DNA of 6,333 nt from Planctomycetota bacterium (lineage in GTDB: Bacteria; Planctomycetota; UBA1135; UBA2386): contig JAGQQZ010000288.1 of NCBI GenBank assembly GCA_020425915.1, positions 1 through 6,333 of the forward strand, read 5' to 3'. The first letter of the stretch is position 1. Every line of letters starts with the position of its first letter. A program made the translations under genes and the position numbers. Positions 1-6,333 of the stretch are shown in pieces. The notes under the pieces are model-generated. The model worked only from the letters and a program-made list of their open reading frames with translations, did no database searches and was not told the DNA's origin.

Positions 1-2
1 CC

Positions 3-542
3 GCGCGCGGCCGCCTGCTGACCCTCGTGCGCGAGCGCGCCTACAAGAGCGGCGTCGACATCGTGCTCGCGTCCGGCAAGCGCTCCGACTTCTACATCAA
101 CGGGAAGTTCATCTCGCTGCACCCCGAAGGGCTCTACCTGATGTCGATGCTCATGCTCGAGCAGCTCCGCGAACTCCCCGGGGTGACCGCGGTCGGCGGG
201 CTGACGCTCGGCGCCGACCCGATCGCCGCCGGCATCTGTGCGCTGTCGCACCGGACCGGCCAGTCGATCGACGCGTTCCTGGTGCGGAAGGAGCCGAAGG
301 GGCACGGCACCGCCTCGCAGATCGAGGGCACGCTCGAGGCCGGCCAGAAGGTCGTCGTGATCGAGGACACGATCACGACCGGCGGCTCGGCGAGGAAGGC
401 GATCGACGTCGTGCGGGCGGTCGGCGCCGATCCGGTCGCGGTGTTCGCGCTCGCCGATCGCATGGATCCCGAGGGCGACGCGTTCCGACGCGAGTTCGAC
501 GTGCGGCCGCTGTTCACGATCGAGGAGATCCGGAATGGCTGA
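3..542 (+). CDS. pyrE: Orotate phosphoribosyltransferase, 5'-partial
   Basis: The enzyme transfers ribose 5-phosphate from PRPP to orotate to give orotidine 5'-phosphate in cytosolic de novo pyrimidine synthesis. The frame is open to the left edge and shows 179 residues, against roughly 180-215 for the family, so only the first few residues are missing. A GTG at 27 exists, but the residues before it (GRLLTLV) match the usual N-terminal helix, so the true start lies upstream of the window. Visible family marks are LASGKRSDFYINGK near the N-terminus, the flexible catalytic loop VRKEPKGHG (Arg, Lys, Lys and His positions kept), and the PRPP-binding motif VVVIEDTITTGGS. The C-terminus (LFTIEEI) is also typical. 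The last 8 nt overlap the next gene. Function is confident from motifs; nothing looks broken. Confidence 0.95.
   Translation, partial: ARGRLLTLVRERAYKSGVDIVLASGKRSDFYINGKFISLHPEGLYLMSMLMLEQLRELPGVTAVGGLTLGADPIAAGICALSHRTGQSIDAFLVRKEPKGHGTASQIEGTLEAGQKVVVIEDTITTGGSARKAIDVVRAVGADPVAVFALADRMDPEGDAFRREFDVRPLFTIEEIRNG
523..527 (+). promoter_or_regulatory. Shine-Dalgarno site of the flavin reductase gene
   Basis: AGGAG lies inside the end of pyrE, 7 nt before the ATG at 535. It fixes that start and fits translational coupling through the 8-nt overlap. Confidence 0.75.
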
Positions 543-1011
543 TGCACCGGAATGGGCCCGGGCGCTCGGTCGCGTGCCGAGCGGACTGTTCATCGTGACC
601 GCGGGCACCGCGGACGATGCGACCGGGTTCCTGGCGTCGTGGGTGCAGCAGGTCGGGCTCGAGCCCGCATCGCTGTCGGTCGCGATCAAGCAGGGCCGAC
701 ACGTCGGCCGGTTGATCCGCGACCACGGCACGTTCTGCGTTTCGATCCTCGACTCGGAATCGAAGGACCTGCTCGGACACTTCGCGCGCGGCTTCGCGCC
801 CGGTGATCCGGCGTTCGTCGGGATCGACACCGCGACGACCGACTGCGGGGTTCCGTTCCTGACCGGCGCCCTCGCACACCTCGTCTGTCGCTTCGTCGAT
901 GCCGTGGACTGGGCCGACCATTCGATCGTGTGCGGTGAGGTGGTCGGCGGACGGCCGCATCGCGAAGGAGATCCGATCGTCCACCTCCGCAAGCACGGCC
1001 AGACGTACTGA
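535..1011 (+). CDS. Flavin reductase-like FMN-binding protein
   Basis: This is a single-domain protein of 158 residues with the flavin reductase-like, FMN-binding split-barrel fold. The N-terminal part reads RVPSGLFIVTAG, then ATGFLASWVQQVGLEPASLSV, which is the FMN-contacting region of this family. The later segment DHSIVCGEV matches the family's usual (D/G)H-x-I-(V/F)-x-G-x-V strand. It most resembles the flavin reductase module attached to cyanobacterial flavodiiron proteins, but here it stands alone. Members bind FMN and use NAD(P)H to reduce flavin, or act as partners of other flavoenzymes; the exact substrate cannot be read. No signal peptide is seen, so it should be cytosolic. It overlaps pyrE by 8 nt, has a good ribosome site, and is followed after 3 nt by a nitroreductase fusion gene, which suggests a shared flavin-related role. 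Confidence 0.87.
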   Translation: MADAPEWARALGRVPSGLFIVTAGTADDATGFLASWVQQVGLEPASLSVAIKQGRHVGRLIRDHGTFCVSILDSESKDLLGHFARGFAPGDPAFVGIDTATTDCGVPFLTGALAHLVCRFVDAVDWADHSIVCGEVVGGRPHREGDPIVHLRKHGQTY

Positions 1012-1014
1012 CCG

Positions 1015-2361
1015 ATGCGCGCGATCATCACCGCGGGGGGAGTCGGCGCGCGCCTCGGCGAGGACAAGGCGCTGGCGCTGCTCGGGGAGCGCACGATCGT
1101 CGAGCGACTCGTCGAGCGGTACCGCGCTGCGGGGGTCGAGGACGTCGTCGTCGTGCGACGCACGGGAGCCGCCGAGCTCCCGCCGCTCGACGCGCGCGTC
1201 TTCGTGTGCGATCCGCCCGAGATGATCGACAGCGTGCGCGCGGGACTCGCCGCGATCGGTGAGCACGATTGGTTCGTCGTCCATCCGGTCGACTACGCGC
1301 TCGCGGCCGACGACGTCGCCGATCGGCTGGTGCGGTTCTGCGCGGACACTGCCGCGGAGATCGTCGTCAGCGAGTGCTTCGGTCGACGCGGCCATCCGCT
1401 GGCGTTGCGCGCGGAGCTCGCCGCCGAAGTCCTGGACGCGACGACCGAGAGCCTTCGTGACGTGGTCCGACGCGATCCCGAACGCGTGGTCGGATTGCCG
1501 GTCACGAACCCTTGGATCCTGCGCGACATCGACGAACCGTGTGACCTCGTGGCTGCGCGCGCATTCGTCGAGCGGCCGGTCGAACCCGTCGCTTCGCTGA
1601 TGCGGCGCCATCGCAGTCGCCGTCGCTTCCGACCCGAGACCGTTCCCGACGCGCAGCTCGAGTGGATCGTCGACTCGGCTCGGTACGCCGCGACGTCGAG
1701 CATGATGCAGGCGTACGCCGTCGTGGCCGTGCGGGATGCCGGACGTCGCGATCGCATCGCGACCCTGTGCGCGGACCAGCGACACGTGCGAGAGGCGCCG
1801 GTGTTCCTCGCCGTCTGCGCGGACCTGCACAAGATCGAGCTGGCCTGCGCGCGTCACGCCGCGACGATCCACGCGGATTCGCTCGACGTGTTCCTGCAAG
1901 CCGTCATCGACGCGGCGATCTTCGGTCAGAACATCCAGCTCGCCGCGGAGTCCGAGGGGCTCGGCGGCTGCATGATCGGTGCTGCGCGCAATCACCCCGT
2001 CGAGCTGGCCGAACTCCTCGAGTTGCCGGCGCACGTCGTCGTCGCGTTCGGGATGGCGTTGGGTTGGCCGGCCGACGACCCGGTGCCACGTGGTCGGATG
2101 CCGCTCGGCGCGGTGTTGCACGACGAGCGATACGACGCCGACCGATTGGCGGCGGACCTGGACGCGGCCGACGCCGGCATGCGGGCGTGGGCGCGCGAGA
2201 CCAATGCGACCCAGGGTGGCTACGGCGGTCGCGAGGTCAACGAGGAGCGCGGTTGGACCGACCGGATGGCCCGGCTCTGGGGCGCCGAGGTGCCGGAGAA
2301 GGGGCGGGCCGACCTGGTCGCGGCGCTGCGCCAACTGGGCTTTGGTCTGCGCACCGATTGA
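1015..2361 (+). CDS. MobA/MocA-like nucleotidyltransferase fused to NfsA-type nitroreductase
   Basis: This 448-residue protein has two domains that are normally separate. Residues 1-180 look like a MobA/MocA-type NTP transferase. They carry the nucleotide loop AIITAGGVGARLGEDK with Arg13, Gly15 and Lys18, HPVD at 90-93 (likely metal-binding Asp), GRRGHP at 123-128 as in MocA, and DIDEPCDL at 171-178. Residues 194-448 look like the NfsA/FRP nitroreductase subfamily. They carry the FMN-phosphate segment HRSRRRF, SSMMQAYAVVAVRD, APVFLAVCADLH, GLGGCMIGAARN, ALGWPADDP and the late helix ending LRQLGF. The whole open frame is continuous, with a linker at about 181-193, so I see a true fusion rather than two genes. 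NfsA enzymes reduce nitro compounds or quinones with NADPH; MocA-like enzymes transfer nucleotides to small molecules or cofactors. The joint substrate is unknown. No clear Shine-Dalgarno precedes the ATG, and the 3-nt gap suggests coupling to the flavin reductase gene. Confidence 0.88.
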   Translation: MRAIITAGGVGARLGEDKALALLGERTIVERLVERYRAAGVEDVVVVRRTGAAELPPLDARVFVCDPPEMIDSVRAGLAAIGEHDWFVVHPVDYALAADDVADRLVRFCADTAAEIVVSECFGRRGHPLALRAELAAEVLDATTESLRDVVRRDPERVVGLPVTNPWILRDIDEPCDLVAARAFVERPVEPVASLMRRHRSRRRFRPETVPDAQLEWIVDSARYAATSSMMQAYAVVAVRDAGRRDRIATLCADQRHVREAPVFLAVCADLHKIELACARHAATIHADSLDVFLQAVIDAAIFGQNIQLAAESEGLGGCMIGAARNHPVELAELLELPAHVVVAFGMALGWPADDPVPRGRMPLGAVLHDERYDADRLAADLDAADAGMRAWARETNATQGGYGGREVNEERGWTDRMARLWGAEVPEKGRADLVAALRQLGFGLRTD

Positions 2362-2376
2362 GCCGATCATTCCGGT

Positions 2377-3150
2377 ATGCGAAACGCCGTTGCCGTCGCC
2401 CTTTCCGCGTTCGTGCTGACCGCGACCGGTTGTGTCGGAGTCGGAGCCCGAGCCTACGTGGGGTTCACCCAGACCGAGGTCACGGGAGACTTCTCGCTCG
2501 ACTCGACGGCTGGCGGCGCGGACCTCTCGTCGATCCGCAACGACATCGAGAACGACTTCGGGATCACCGACGCGTCGCCGTCGATCTGGGTGAAGGCCGA
2601 GATCGAGGCGCCGGCGGCGGGTCGCTTCTCGCTGTCGGGGTTCACCTACAGCGAGCAGAGCAGCGGGACGTTGACCAACGCGTTCGGTGACGTTCCGGCG
2701 GGTTCGGCGATCTCGACCGACCTGAAGTTCGACAACGTCAAGGCCGCATGGACCTTCGACGCGCTCGACCTCGAGGCGTTCTATCTCTCACCGGGCCTCG
2801 CGATCGACGTGTTCTCGATCGACACGCGGGTGTCGTCGACCTCGCCGGTCGCGTTCGAGGACGTCGACACCCTCGGTTTCGTGCCGATGCTGTACGCGCG
2901 CAGTGGCGTCGACCTGTCGCTCGTCGCGCTCGACGTCGAGGCCGGGTGGATGACCATCGACCTCGGGGACGCCGACGGCGACTACTTCGACCTCGAGGGC
3001 ATGTTGCGGCTCAGCGTCGCGCCGGCCGTCGAGGTCGTTGCGGGCTACCGATACATCTCGATCGACGGCAGGGGCGAGGCCGAGGGCCAGCGATTCGAGG
3101 CCGACCTCGAGATGCGGGGCTGGTTCGTCGGTGGCGGGGTCGTTTTCTGA
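2377..3150 (+). CDS. Probable outer-membrane beta-barrel protein
   Basis: This is a 257-residue exported protein that I cannot place in a named family. The N-terminus has one Arg, then a hydrophobic run (AVAVALSAFVLTATG) before Cys19, which would fit a relaxed lipobox (ATGC). An alternative signal peptidase I site is ARA at 24-26. The rest is rich in alternating polar and hydrophobic strands, with Gly, Asp and Ser turns. The last strands read VEVVAGYRYISIDG and RGWFVGGGVVF, and the protein ends in Phe, as many outer-membrane barrels do. Predicted location is the outer membrane of a Gram-negative cell; no substrate can be named. The ATG lies 15 nt after the previous stop with no clear ribosome site. 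It could be co-transcribed with the fusion gene, but nothing ties their functions. Confidence 0.72.
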   Translation: MRNAVAVALSAFVLTATGCVGVGARAYVGFTQTEVTGDFSLDSTAGGADLSSIRNDIENDFGITDASPSIWVKAEIEAPAAGRFSLSGFTYSEQSSGTLTNAFGDVPAGSAISTDLKFDNVKAAWTFDALDLEAFYLSPGLAIDVFSIDTRVSSTSPVAFEDVDTLGFVPMLYARSGVDLSLVALDVEAGWMTIDLGDADGDYFDLEGMLRLSVAPAVEVVAGYRYISIDGRGEAEGQRFEADLEMRGWFVGGGVVF

Positions 3151-3178
3151 GTCGATGGTCGAATAGTCCGGCAGGTGC

Positions 3179-3184
3179 TACGTT
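3179..3184 (+). promoter_or_regulatory. Possible extended -10 element before the small membrane gene
   Basis: TGCTACGTT (3176-3184) fits the extended -10 pattern TG-n-TAnnnT loosely. A weak -35 candidate (TGGTCG at about 3156-3161) sits 17 nt upstream. If real, transcription would begin near 3191 and favour the ATG at 3223 over the GTG at 3175. The match is weak and could be chance. Confidence 0.22.
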
Positions 3185-3189
3185 GTGGC

Positions 3190-3204
3190 CGGTTCCTCGA
3201 ACCG
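3190..3204. other. Short perfect hairpin, CGGTTC-CTC-GAACCG
   Basis: A 6-bp perfect stem with a 3-nt loop lies 40 nt after the beta-barrel stop and 18 nt before the ATG at 3223. No T-run follows, so it is not a classical intrinsic terminator. It may weaken read-through from the upstream gene, form a 5'-leader structure, or serve as a palindromic binding site. Confidence 0.35.
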
Positions 3205-3222
3205 ACGCCGACTGCCGCGACC

Positions 3223-3414
3223 ATGATCTCAGCCTTTGGTGACAAGAACGCCTTCCGCATCGCCGGCATCCTGTGCTTCGTGGCGGCGTTCTGTTTCTTC
3301 GTCGCGAGCATGCTGACGACGGACACGCGGCCGCTGTTCCTGCTCGCGGGGTTCCTCAATCTCGTCGCCGGCGTCCTCAACTCGATCCGCTACCGCGCGC
3401 TCGACGCGGCCTGA
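3223..3414 (+). CDS. Small two-helix membrane protein
   Basis: A 63-residue product starts at the ATG at 3223. It has two hydrophobic segments, about residues 11-30 (FRIAGILCFVAAFCFFVASM) and 37-52 (PLFLLAGFLNLVAGVL). A short polar loop (LTTDTR) joins them, and a basic C-terminal tail (SIRYRALDAA) follows. This is a helical hairpin in the inner membrane with both ends probably cytoplasmic. I do not recognise the family. An in-frame GTG at 3175 would add 16 residues (MLRCGRFLEPTPTAAT) with no membrane or family character. That extension also holds the hairpin and the promoter-like element, so the ATG is preferred, although neither start has a clear ribosome site. The stop codon directly abuts the stop of the convergent gene. 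Confidence 0.6.
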   Translation: MISAFGDKNAFRIAGILCFVAAFCFFVASMLTTDTRPLFLLAGFLNLVAGVLNSIRYRALDAA

Positions 3415-5874
3415 TCAGAACACCTGCTCGCGCAGCACGTTGGTCAGGCGGACGTCGCCGGTTCCGGTGTCGTAGATCGCCGCCTGGACGAAGAACCGGA
3501 ATCCGGACCGAATCTGCGCCGGGACCCGTAGGCGGAGCGTGGTTCGCGTGTGATCGGGCGGCAGGAACGTGAGTGGAAGCGGGACCAGCGGGCTCGGGTC
3601 GATCAGCAGATTGCCGATCCGATGGATCGGCGTCAGGCGCTCGCCGAACCCGACCATGACCTGTGCGATGCGGAAGAAACGCGCGTCCCGCGAGTGCACG
3701 TGGATCGGATAGAGCTCGCCGGCGCGCGGCAGGTACGGCGCCGTGACCTGACGCTCCATGTTGTGCATGACCCGTCCGCCGTAGAACGCATCGACGTCCC
3801 CGTCCCGATCCAGGTCGAACATCGGCGTGCCCTCCGGCATCCGGAACCGGGGCGTCGGATCGAGCGCGAAGTGAGCCGCGCCGTCGTTGAGGAAGACGCC
3901 GAGCGGTGAAGTCAGATCGGGAATGCCGTCGCCATTCACGTCGGTCGCGGGTTCCCAGACCTGATACGGGTTCGGTTGGAACGACCCCGGTTGGACGAGG
4001 AACGTCCCCGATCCGTTGTTGAGCGCGACGATCGCGCCGAGCAGCGGATTCTGCGCGACGAAGTCATCCATGCCGTCGCCGTCCAGATCGGCGACGATGT
4101 CGACGGTCGTCGCGCTGAAACCGAACGGAAGTCGCCGAGGACCGTCGTCGATGAAGCCGAACGGACCCTGGTTGAGCCACAGGATGTGAGAGCGTTCGAT
4201 GAAGTCGGTGTCACCGTCCCCCTCGACGTCGATCGGTGTCAGCCGAGCGAACGGATCGGGGATCCGGCCGACCGAGATCGTGGTCGGCGGGCCGAACACG
4301 CCACCGCCGAGGTTCCGCACCCAGGCCTGGTTGCCGGACACGATGTCGATGCGACCGTCGCCGTCGACGTCCGTCAGCAGCGGGTTCCCGCCCGGGATCC
4401 CTGACGGCAGTCGGGTGCTCGACGACTCGGTGAATCCGCCGCGGCCGTCGTTGATCAGCACCAGCATGGACAGTCCGTTGAAGCCGACCAGGTCGAGGTC
4501 GAGATCGCCGTCGAGGTCCTCGAACGAGGACCACTCCGTCGGCACGCCTTCCCAGGCGAACGGCGCGTGGCGCCAACGCCCGTGCTCGTCACCTTCGAGC
4601 AGACGACCGGCACGCAGTCCGTCGGCGTCGTGGTTGCCGATGACGTCGCCGATCGTGCAGCCGGTCAGGCGCAGATCGCTGAACGGTGCGGCGTTGGCCT
4701 CGACGAAACGACCCTTGTCGCGATCTAGGAGCAGCAGACCGTTGCTGAACAGCAGGTCGAGATGACCGTTGGCGTCGAAGTCGGCACAGCTCACGACCTC
4801 GTGTCGGATCGCATGTCCGGGCGAATCCCGTTCGTCGTGCGAGAATCGGATCGGTTCGTCGGCGGCCGAAGGCTCGCGACGGAGAACGGCCGTGCCGAGC
4901 ACGAGGTCCTCGTCGCCGTCGTGATCGAGATCGTGCGCGACGAGCGACGAGCTCTCGAGCGCGACGTCGAGTAGCTCGTGGGTCGGGGACGCGCTCGCGG
5001 CGACGATCTCGGTCTCGAGTCGAGCGAACTGGAACCCGCCGTCGTTGCGCCAGACGAAGAGTCCGCCACAACCACACACGACGACGTCGGGGCGTGCGTC
5101 GCCGGCGACGTCGGCGACGGCGAATCCGCACGCGGCCGCGTCGAGCTGGACGACGCTGCCGAGTCGGCGGTCGCCGTCGTTGCGGAAGACGACGCAGCCG
5201 GCGTCCGCCGCCGGGGCGGCACCACCCGCCGTCGCGGTCGCACGCACGACGTCCAGGTCACCGTCGCCGTCGAAGTCGACGAGCGCGATGCGCGAGCGGG
5301 CAGTGGTTCGGGCGGTCGAGGGCAACGGCTGGGTGAATCGAAAGGTGCCCGCGCCGTCGTTCCACAGCGCGACGGGAGGGCCAGCCATGCCGAAGTCGAG
5401 CACGAGGTCTTCGTCGCCGTCCCCGTCCACGTCGCCGTGCGCCGCGGCGACTGCATCGGTCGTCGCGCGCAGGCCCGTGAGATCGGGCAGCCGGGTCGAG
5501 GTCTCGTCGACGAACCGGAGCGGTTGGATCTGGATCAACAGCGACACGCCCGGCGTCATCAGCAGCAGGTCGAGGTCACCATCGCCATCGACGTCACACG
5601 CGACGCCGGCGGGCACGTCGATCGGCGGCCACGAACGTGCTCGAGGGACCGCACCGAGGGCGTCGAACACGCCGTTGCCGCGGTTGAGGAGGATCCCACC
5701 GTCCGCCAGGTGGACGAGGTCGTCGTCACCGTCACCGTCGAGGTCGCCGGCCACGAAACCCGCGGGCGTCTGGTCGAGCGGCAAGTGTCGCTTGCCACTC
5801 AGCTCGAACTGTTGTTGCGCGGGCGCGACGACAGTCACCACCAGGAAAGAACACGAGAACCGAACGGCTCGCAT
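3415..5874 (-). CDS. Secreted FG-GAP/VCBS repeat beta-propeller protein
   Basis: This is an exported protein of 819 residues. The ATG at 5874 is chosen because AGGAGT lies 7 nt before it and a signal peptide follows at once: Arg2 and Arg5, a hydrophobic core, then APA|QQQ with cleavage after Ala19. The mature part carries 14 Asp-rich motifs of the form D-x-D-G-D-G-x-x-D. They begin near residues 44, 94, 148, 200, 255, 315, 365, 410, 453, 502, 549, 596, 645 and 687. Numbers 5 (DVAGDARPD) and 8 (DVIGNHDADG) are degenerate. Such FG-GAP/VCBS repeats bind calcium and form beta-propeller blades. Fourteen would suit two seven-bladed propellers, which is inference. Residues 711-819 are a distinct tail without repeats (FGERLTPI, LLIDPSPLVPLPL, RLTNVLREQVF). 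It recalls the tails of planctomycete secreted repeat proteins from memory and may serve in sorting or anchoring. Location is the cell surface or outside; binding partner unknown. An upstream in-frame extension to 6096 is unlikely. Confidence 0.9.
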   Translation of the reverse strand: MRAVRFSCSFLVVTVVAPAQQQFELSGKRHLPLDQTPAGFVAGDLDGDGDDDLVHLADGGILLNRGNGVFDALGAVPRARSWPPIDVPAGVACDVDGDGDLDLLLMTPGVSLLIQIQPLRFVDETSTRLPDLTGLRATTDAVAAAHGDVDGDGDEDLVLDFGMAGPPVALWNDGAGTFRFTQPLPSTARTTARSRIALVDFDGDGDLDVVRATATAGGAAPAADAGCVVFRNDGDRRLGSVVQLDAAACGFAVADVAGDARPDVVVCGCGGLFVWRNDGGFQFARLETEIVAASASPTHELLDVALESSSLVAHDLDHDGDEDLVLGTAVLRREPSAADEPIRFSHDERDSPGHAIRHEVVSCADFDANGHLDLLFSNGLLLLDRDKGRFVEANAAPFSDLRLTGCTIGDVIGNHDADGLRAGRLLEGDEHGRWRHAPFAWEGVPTEWSSFEDLDGDLDLDLVGFNGLSMLVLINDGRGGFTESSSTRLPSGIPGGNPLLTDVDGDGRIDIVSGNQAWVRNLGGGVFGPPTTISVGRIPDPFARLTPIDVEGDGDTDFIERSHILWLNQGPFGFIDDGPRRLPFGFSATTVDIVADLDGDGMDDFVAQNPLLGAIVALNNGSGTFLVQPGSFQPNPYQVWEPATDVNGDGIPDLTSPLGVFLNDGAAHFALDPTPRFRMPEGTPMFDLDRDGDVDAFYGGRVMHNMERQVTAPYLPRAGELYPIHVHSRDARFFRIAQVMVGFGERLTPIHRIGNLLIDPSPLVPLPLTFLPPDHTRTTLRLRVPAQIRSGFRFFVQAAIYDTGTGDVRLTNVLREQVF
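3790..5745 (-). repeat. Array of 14 Asp-rich calcium-binding motifs
   Basis: The coding repeats recur every 42-60 codons. On the + strand they show as GTCGCCGTC/GTCACCGTC-type runs, for example at 5719-5745 and 3790-3816. The DNA copies differ in third positions, so this is an old protein repeat rather than a recent DNA expansion. Confidence 0.85.
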
Positions 5875-6083
5875 GGAAATCACTCCTCGGCCGGTGTGGT
5901 TCCGGACCACTGGGAGGCATCGGTCGGGGTTCGAACGCTGCTTTAGGAGCGAGGGGAACGCGGGCACTCGATTCCGTCGGAATTGCAATGTGTCCCGACA
6001 TGCGACAGCGGGATTGCGCGCCGAGCGCGACTGCTCCACACTCGCCGCGGCCAGCGGTCTCCCGCCTCGGACCTCGAAGAACC
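5875..6083. other. Divergent intergenic region with short inverted repeats
   Basis: These 209 bp separate the two divergent genes and must hold the start signals of at least one of them. I see three small inverted repeats: GTGGT-TCCGG-ACCAC (5896-5910), ATTCC-GTC-GGAAT (5971-5983) and TGTC-CC-GACA (5991-6000). The stretch 5971-5990 is the most AT-rich part. No convincing -35/-10 pair could be assigned on either strand. Confidence 0.45.
5882..5887 (-). promoter_or_regulatory. Shine-Dalgarno site of the VCBS repeat gene
   Basis: Read on the - strand this is AGGAGT, 7 nt before the ATG at 5874. It decides the start codon, since the following residues form a signal peptide. Confidence 0.75.
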
Positions 6084-6333
6084 ATGCCGGACTCACCCGA
6101 ACGATCCCCGCGGCGTCGCTTGTTCGGCACGATCGCGCTCGTGCTCGGTGCGGCCGCGCTGCTCGCCGCCGTCGCTCACTTCTGGCTCGGTCCGATCGAG
6201 CCGTCGGACCGGTCGCTAGAGTCGGCGGTCGCAGAGACCGCCGCGCGCATCAAGGAGTCGCTCGCGGCGAAGCTGCGCGGCGAGGAAGTCGATCGGCGGG
6301 AGACGCCGCGCGAGTTCGACGCCGATGATCTCG
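6084..6333 (+). CDS. Membrane-anchored protein of unknown function, 3'-partial
   Basis: An ATG at 6084 opens a frame that runs without a stop to the window end, giving 83 visible residues. The product starts MPDSPERSPRRRLFG, with a basic cluster (RSPRRR) that predicts a cytoplasmic N-terminus. One hydrophobic helix follows at about residues 14-36 (TIALVLGAAALLAAVAHFWL). After it comes a charged, Ala/Glu/Arg-rich segment (SAVAETAARIKESLAAKLRG) that looks helical and possibly coiled-coil. There is no lipobox or clear cleavage site, so I read it as a signal anchor. The family is not recognised, and the rest of the protein lies outside the window. It is divergent from the VCBS gene. Upstream GAAGA (6076-6080) is a weak ribosome-site candidate. 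GC-rich codon use matches the neighbours. Confidence 0.6.
   Translation, partial: MPDSPERSPRRRLFGTIALVLGAAALLAAVAHFWLGPIEPSDRSLESAVAETAARIKESLAAKLRGEEVDRRETPREFDADDL

Noticed and set aside
27..29. GTG as the true start of pyrE
   Set aside because: In-frame residues upstream still match the family's N-terminal helix, so the start is outside the window.
514..2370. 618-codon open frame on the - strand opposite the flavin reductase and fusion genes
   Set aside because: The product is Arg/Asp/Val-rich and low in complexity, with no recognisable domain, and the + strand genes beneath it have clear family motifs. Long antisense frames are expected at this GC content.
3190..3204. Hairpin as a rho-independent terminator
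   Set aside because: The stem is short and is followed by ACGCCGACTG with no T-run.
3790..5745. Periodic GTCGCCGTC-like DNA repeats considered as a CRISPR or tandem DNA array
   Set aside because: The spacing varies, the copies diverge at third codon positions, and every copy falls in frame on the calcium-binding motif of one protein.
5875..6096. 74-codon N-terminal extension of the VCBS gene
   Set aside because: The extension has no signal-like or domain character and would overlap the start of the divergent gene. The internal ATG at 5874 has a Shine-Dalgarno site and a signal peptide right after it.
4978..6328. Long + strand open frames opposite the VCBS gene (4978-5946 and 5045-6328)
   Set aside because: Their products are repetitive Arg/Ser/Val/Asp-rich sequences, which are the mirror image of the Asp-Gly repeats on the other strand. 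No domain is visible.

Overview
This 6.3 kb window is very GC-rich and densely coding, and it reads as bacterial chromosome. It holds seven protein genes: six on the + strand and one long gene on the - strand. No tRNA, rRNA, CRISPR array, insertion sequence or phage gene was seen. The organism looks Gram-negative, because one protein has the features of an outer-membrane beta-barrel and another is a large secreted FG-GAP/VCBS repeat protein. The C-terminal tail of that repeat protein and the patchy use of Shine-Dalgarno sites remind me of deep-branching, high-GC Planctomycetota. That assignment is inference from style and was not tested by a search.

Left region (1-2361) is a tight three-gene block. 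It starts with pyrE (orotate phosphoribosyltransferase, start codon just outside the window). An 8-nt overlap leads to a flavin-reductase-like FMN-binding protein, and 3 nt later comes a two-domain protein. That protein joins a MobA/MocA-like nucleotidyltransferase to an NfsA-type FMN nitroreductase. The spacing suggests one transcript and translational coupling. Genes 2 and 3 are probably both flavin enzymes or flavin users, so they may share a redox task. The nucleotidyltransferase-nitroreductase fusion is the most unusual item here.

Middle region (2377-3414) holds a probable outer-membrane beta-barrel protein and then a small two-helix membrane protein. A perfect short hairpin and a weak promoter-like sequence lie between them. 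The small gene ends exactly where the convergent - strand gene ends: the palindrome TGATCA supplies both stop codons and leaves no spacer.

Right region (3415-6333) is mostly a secreted 819-residue protein on the - strand. It has a signal peptide, 14 Asp-rich FG-GAP/VCBS calcium-binding motifs at 42-60 residue spacing, and a non-repeat C-terminal tail. A divergent intergenic region of 209 bp separates it from a + strand gene that starts at 6084 and runs off the window; its visible part encodes a single-pass N-terminal membrane anchor and a charged segment.
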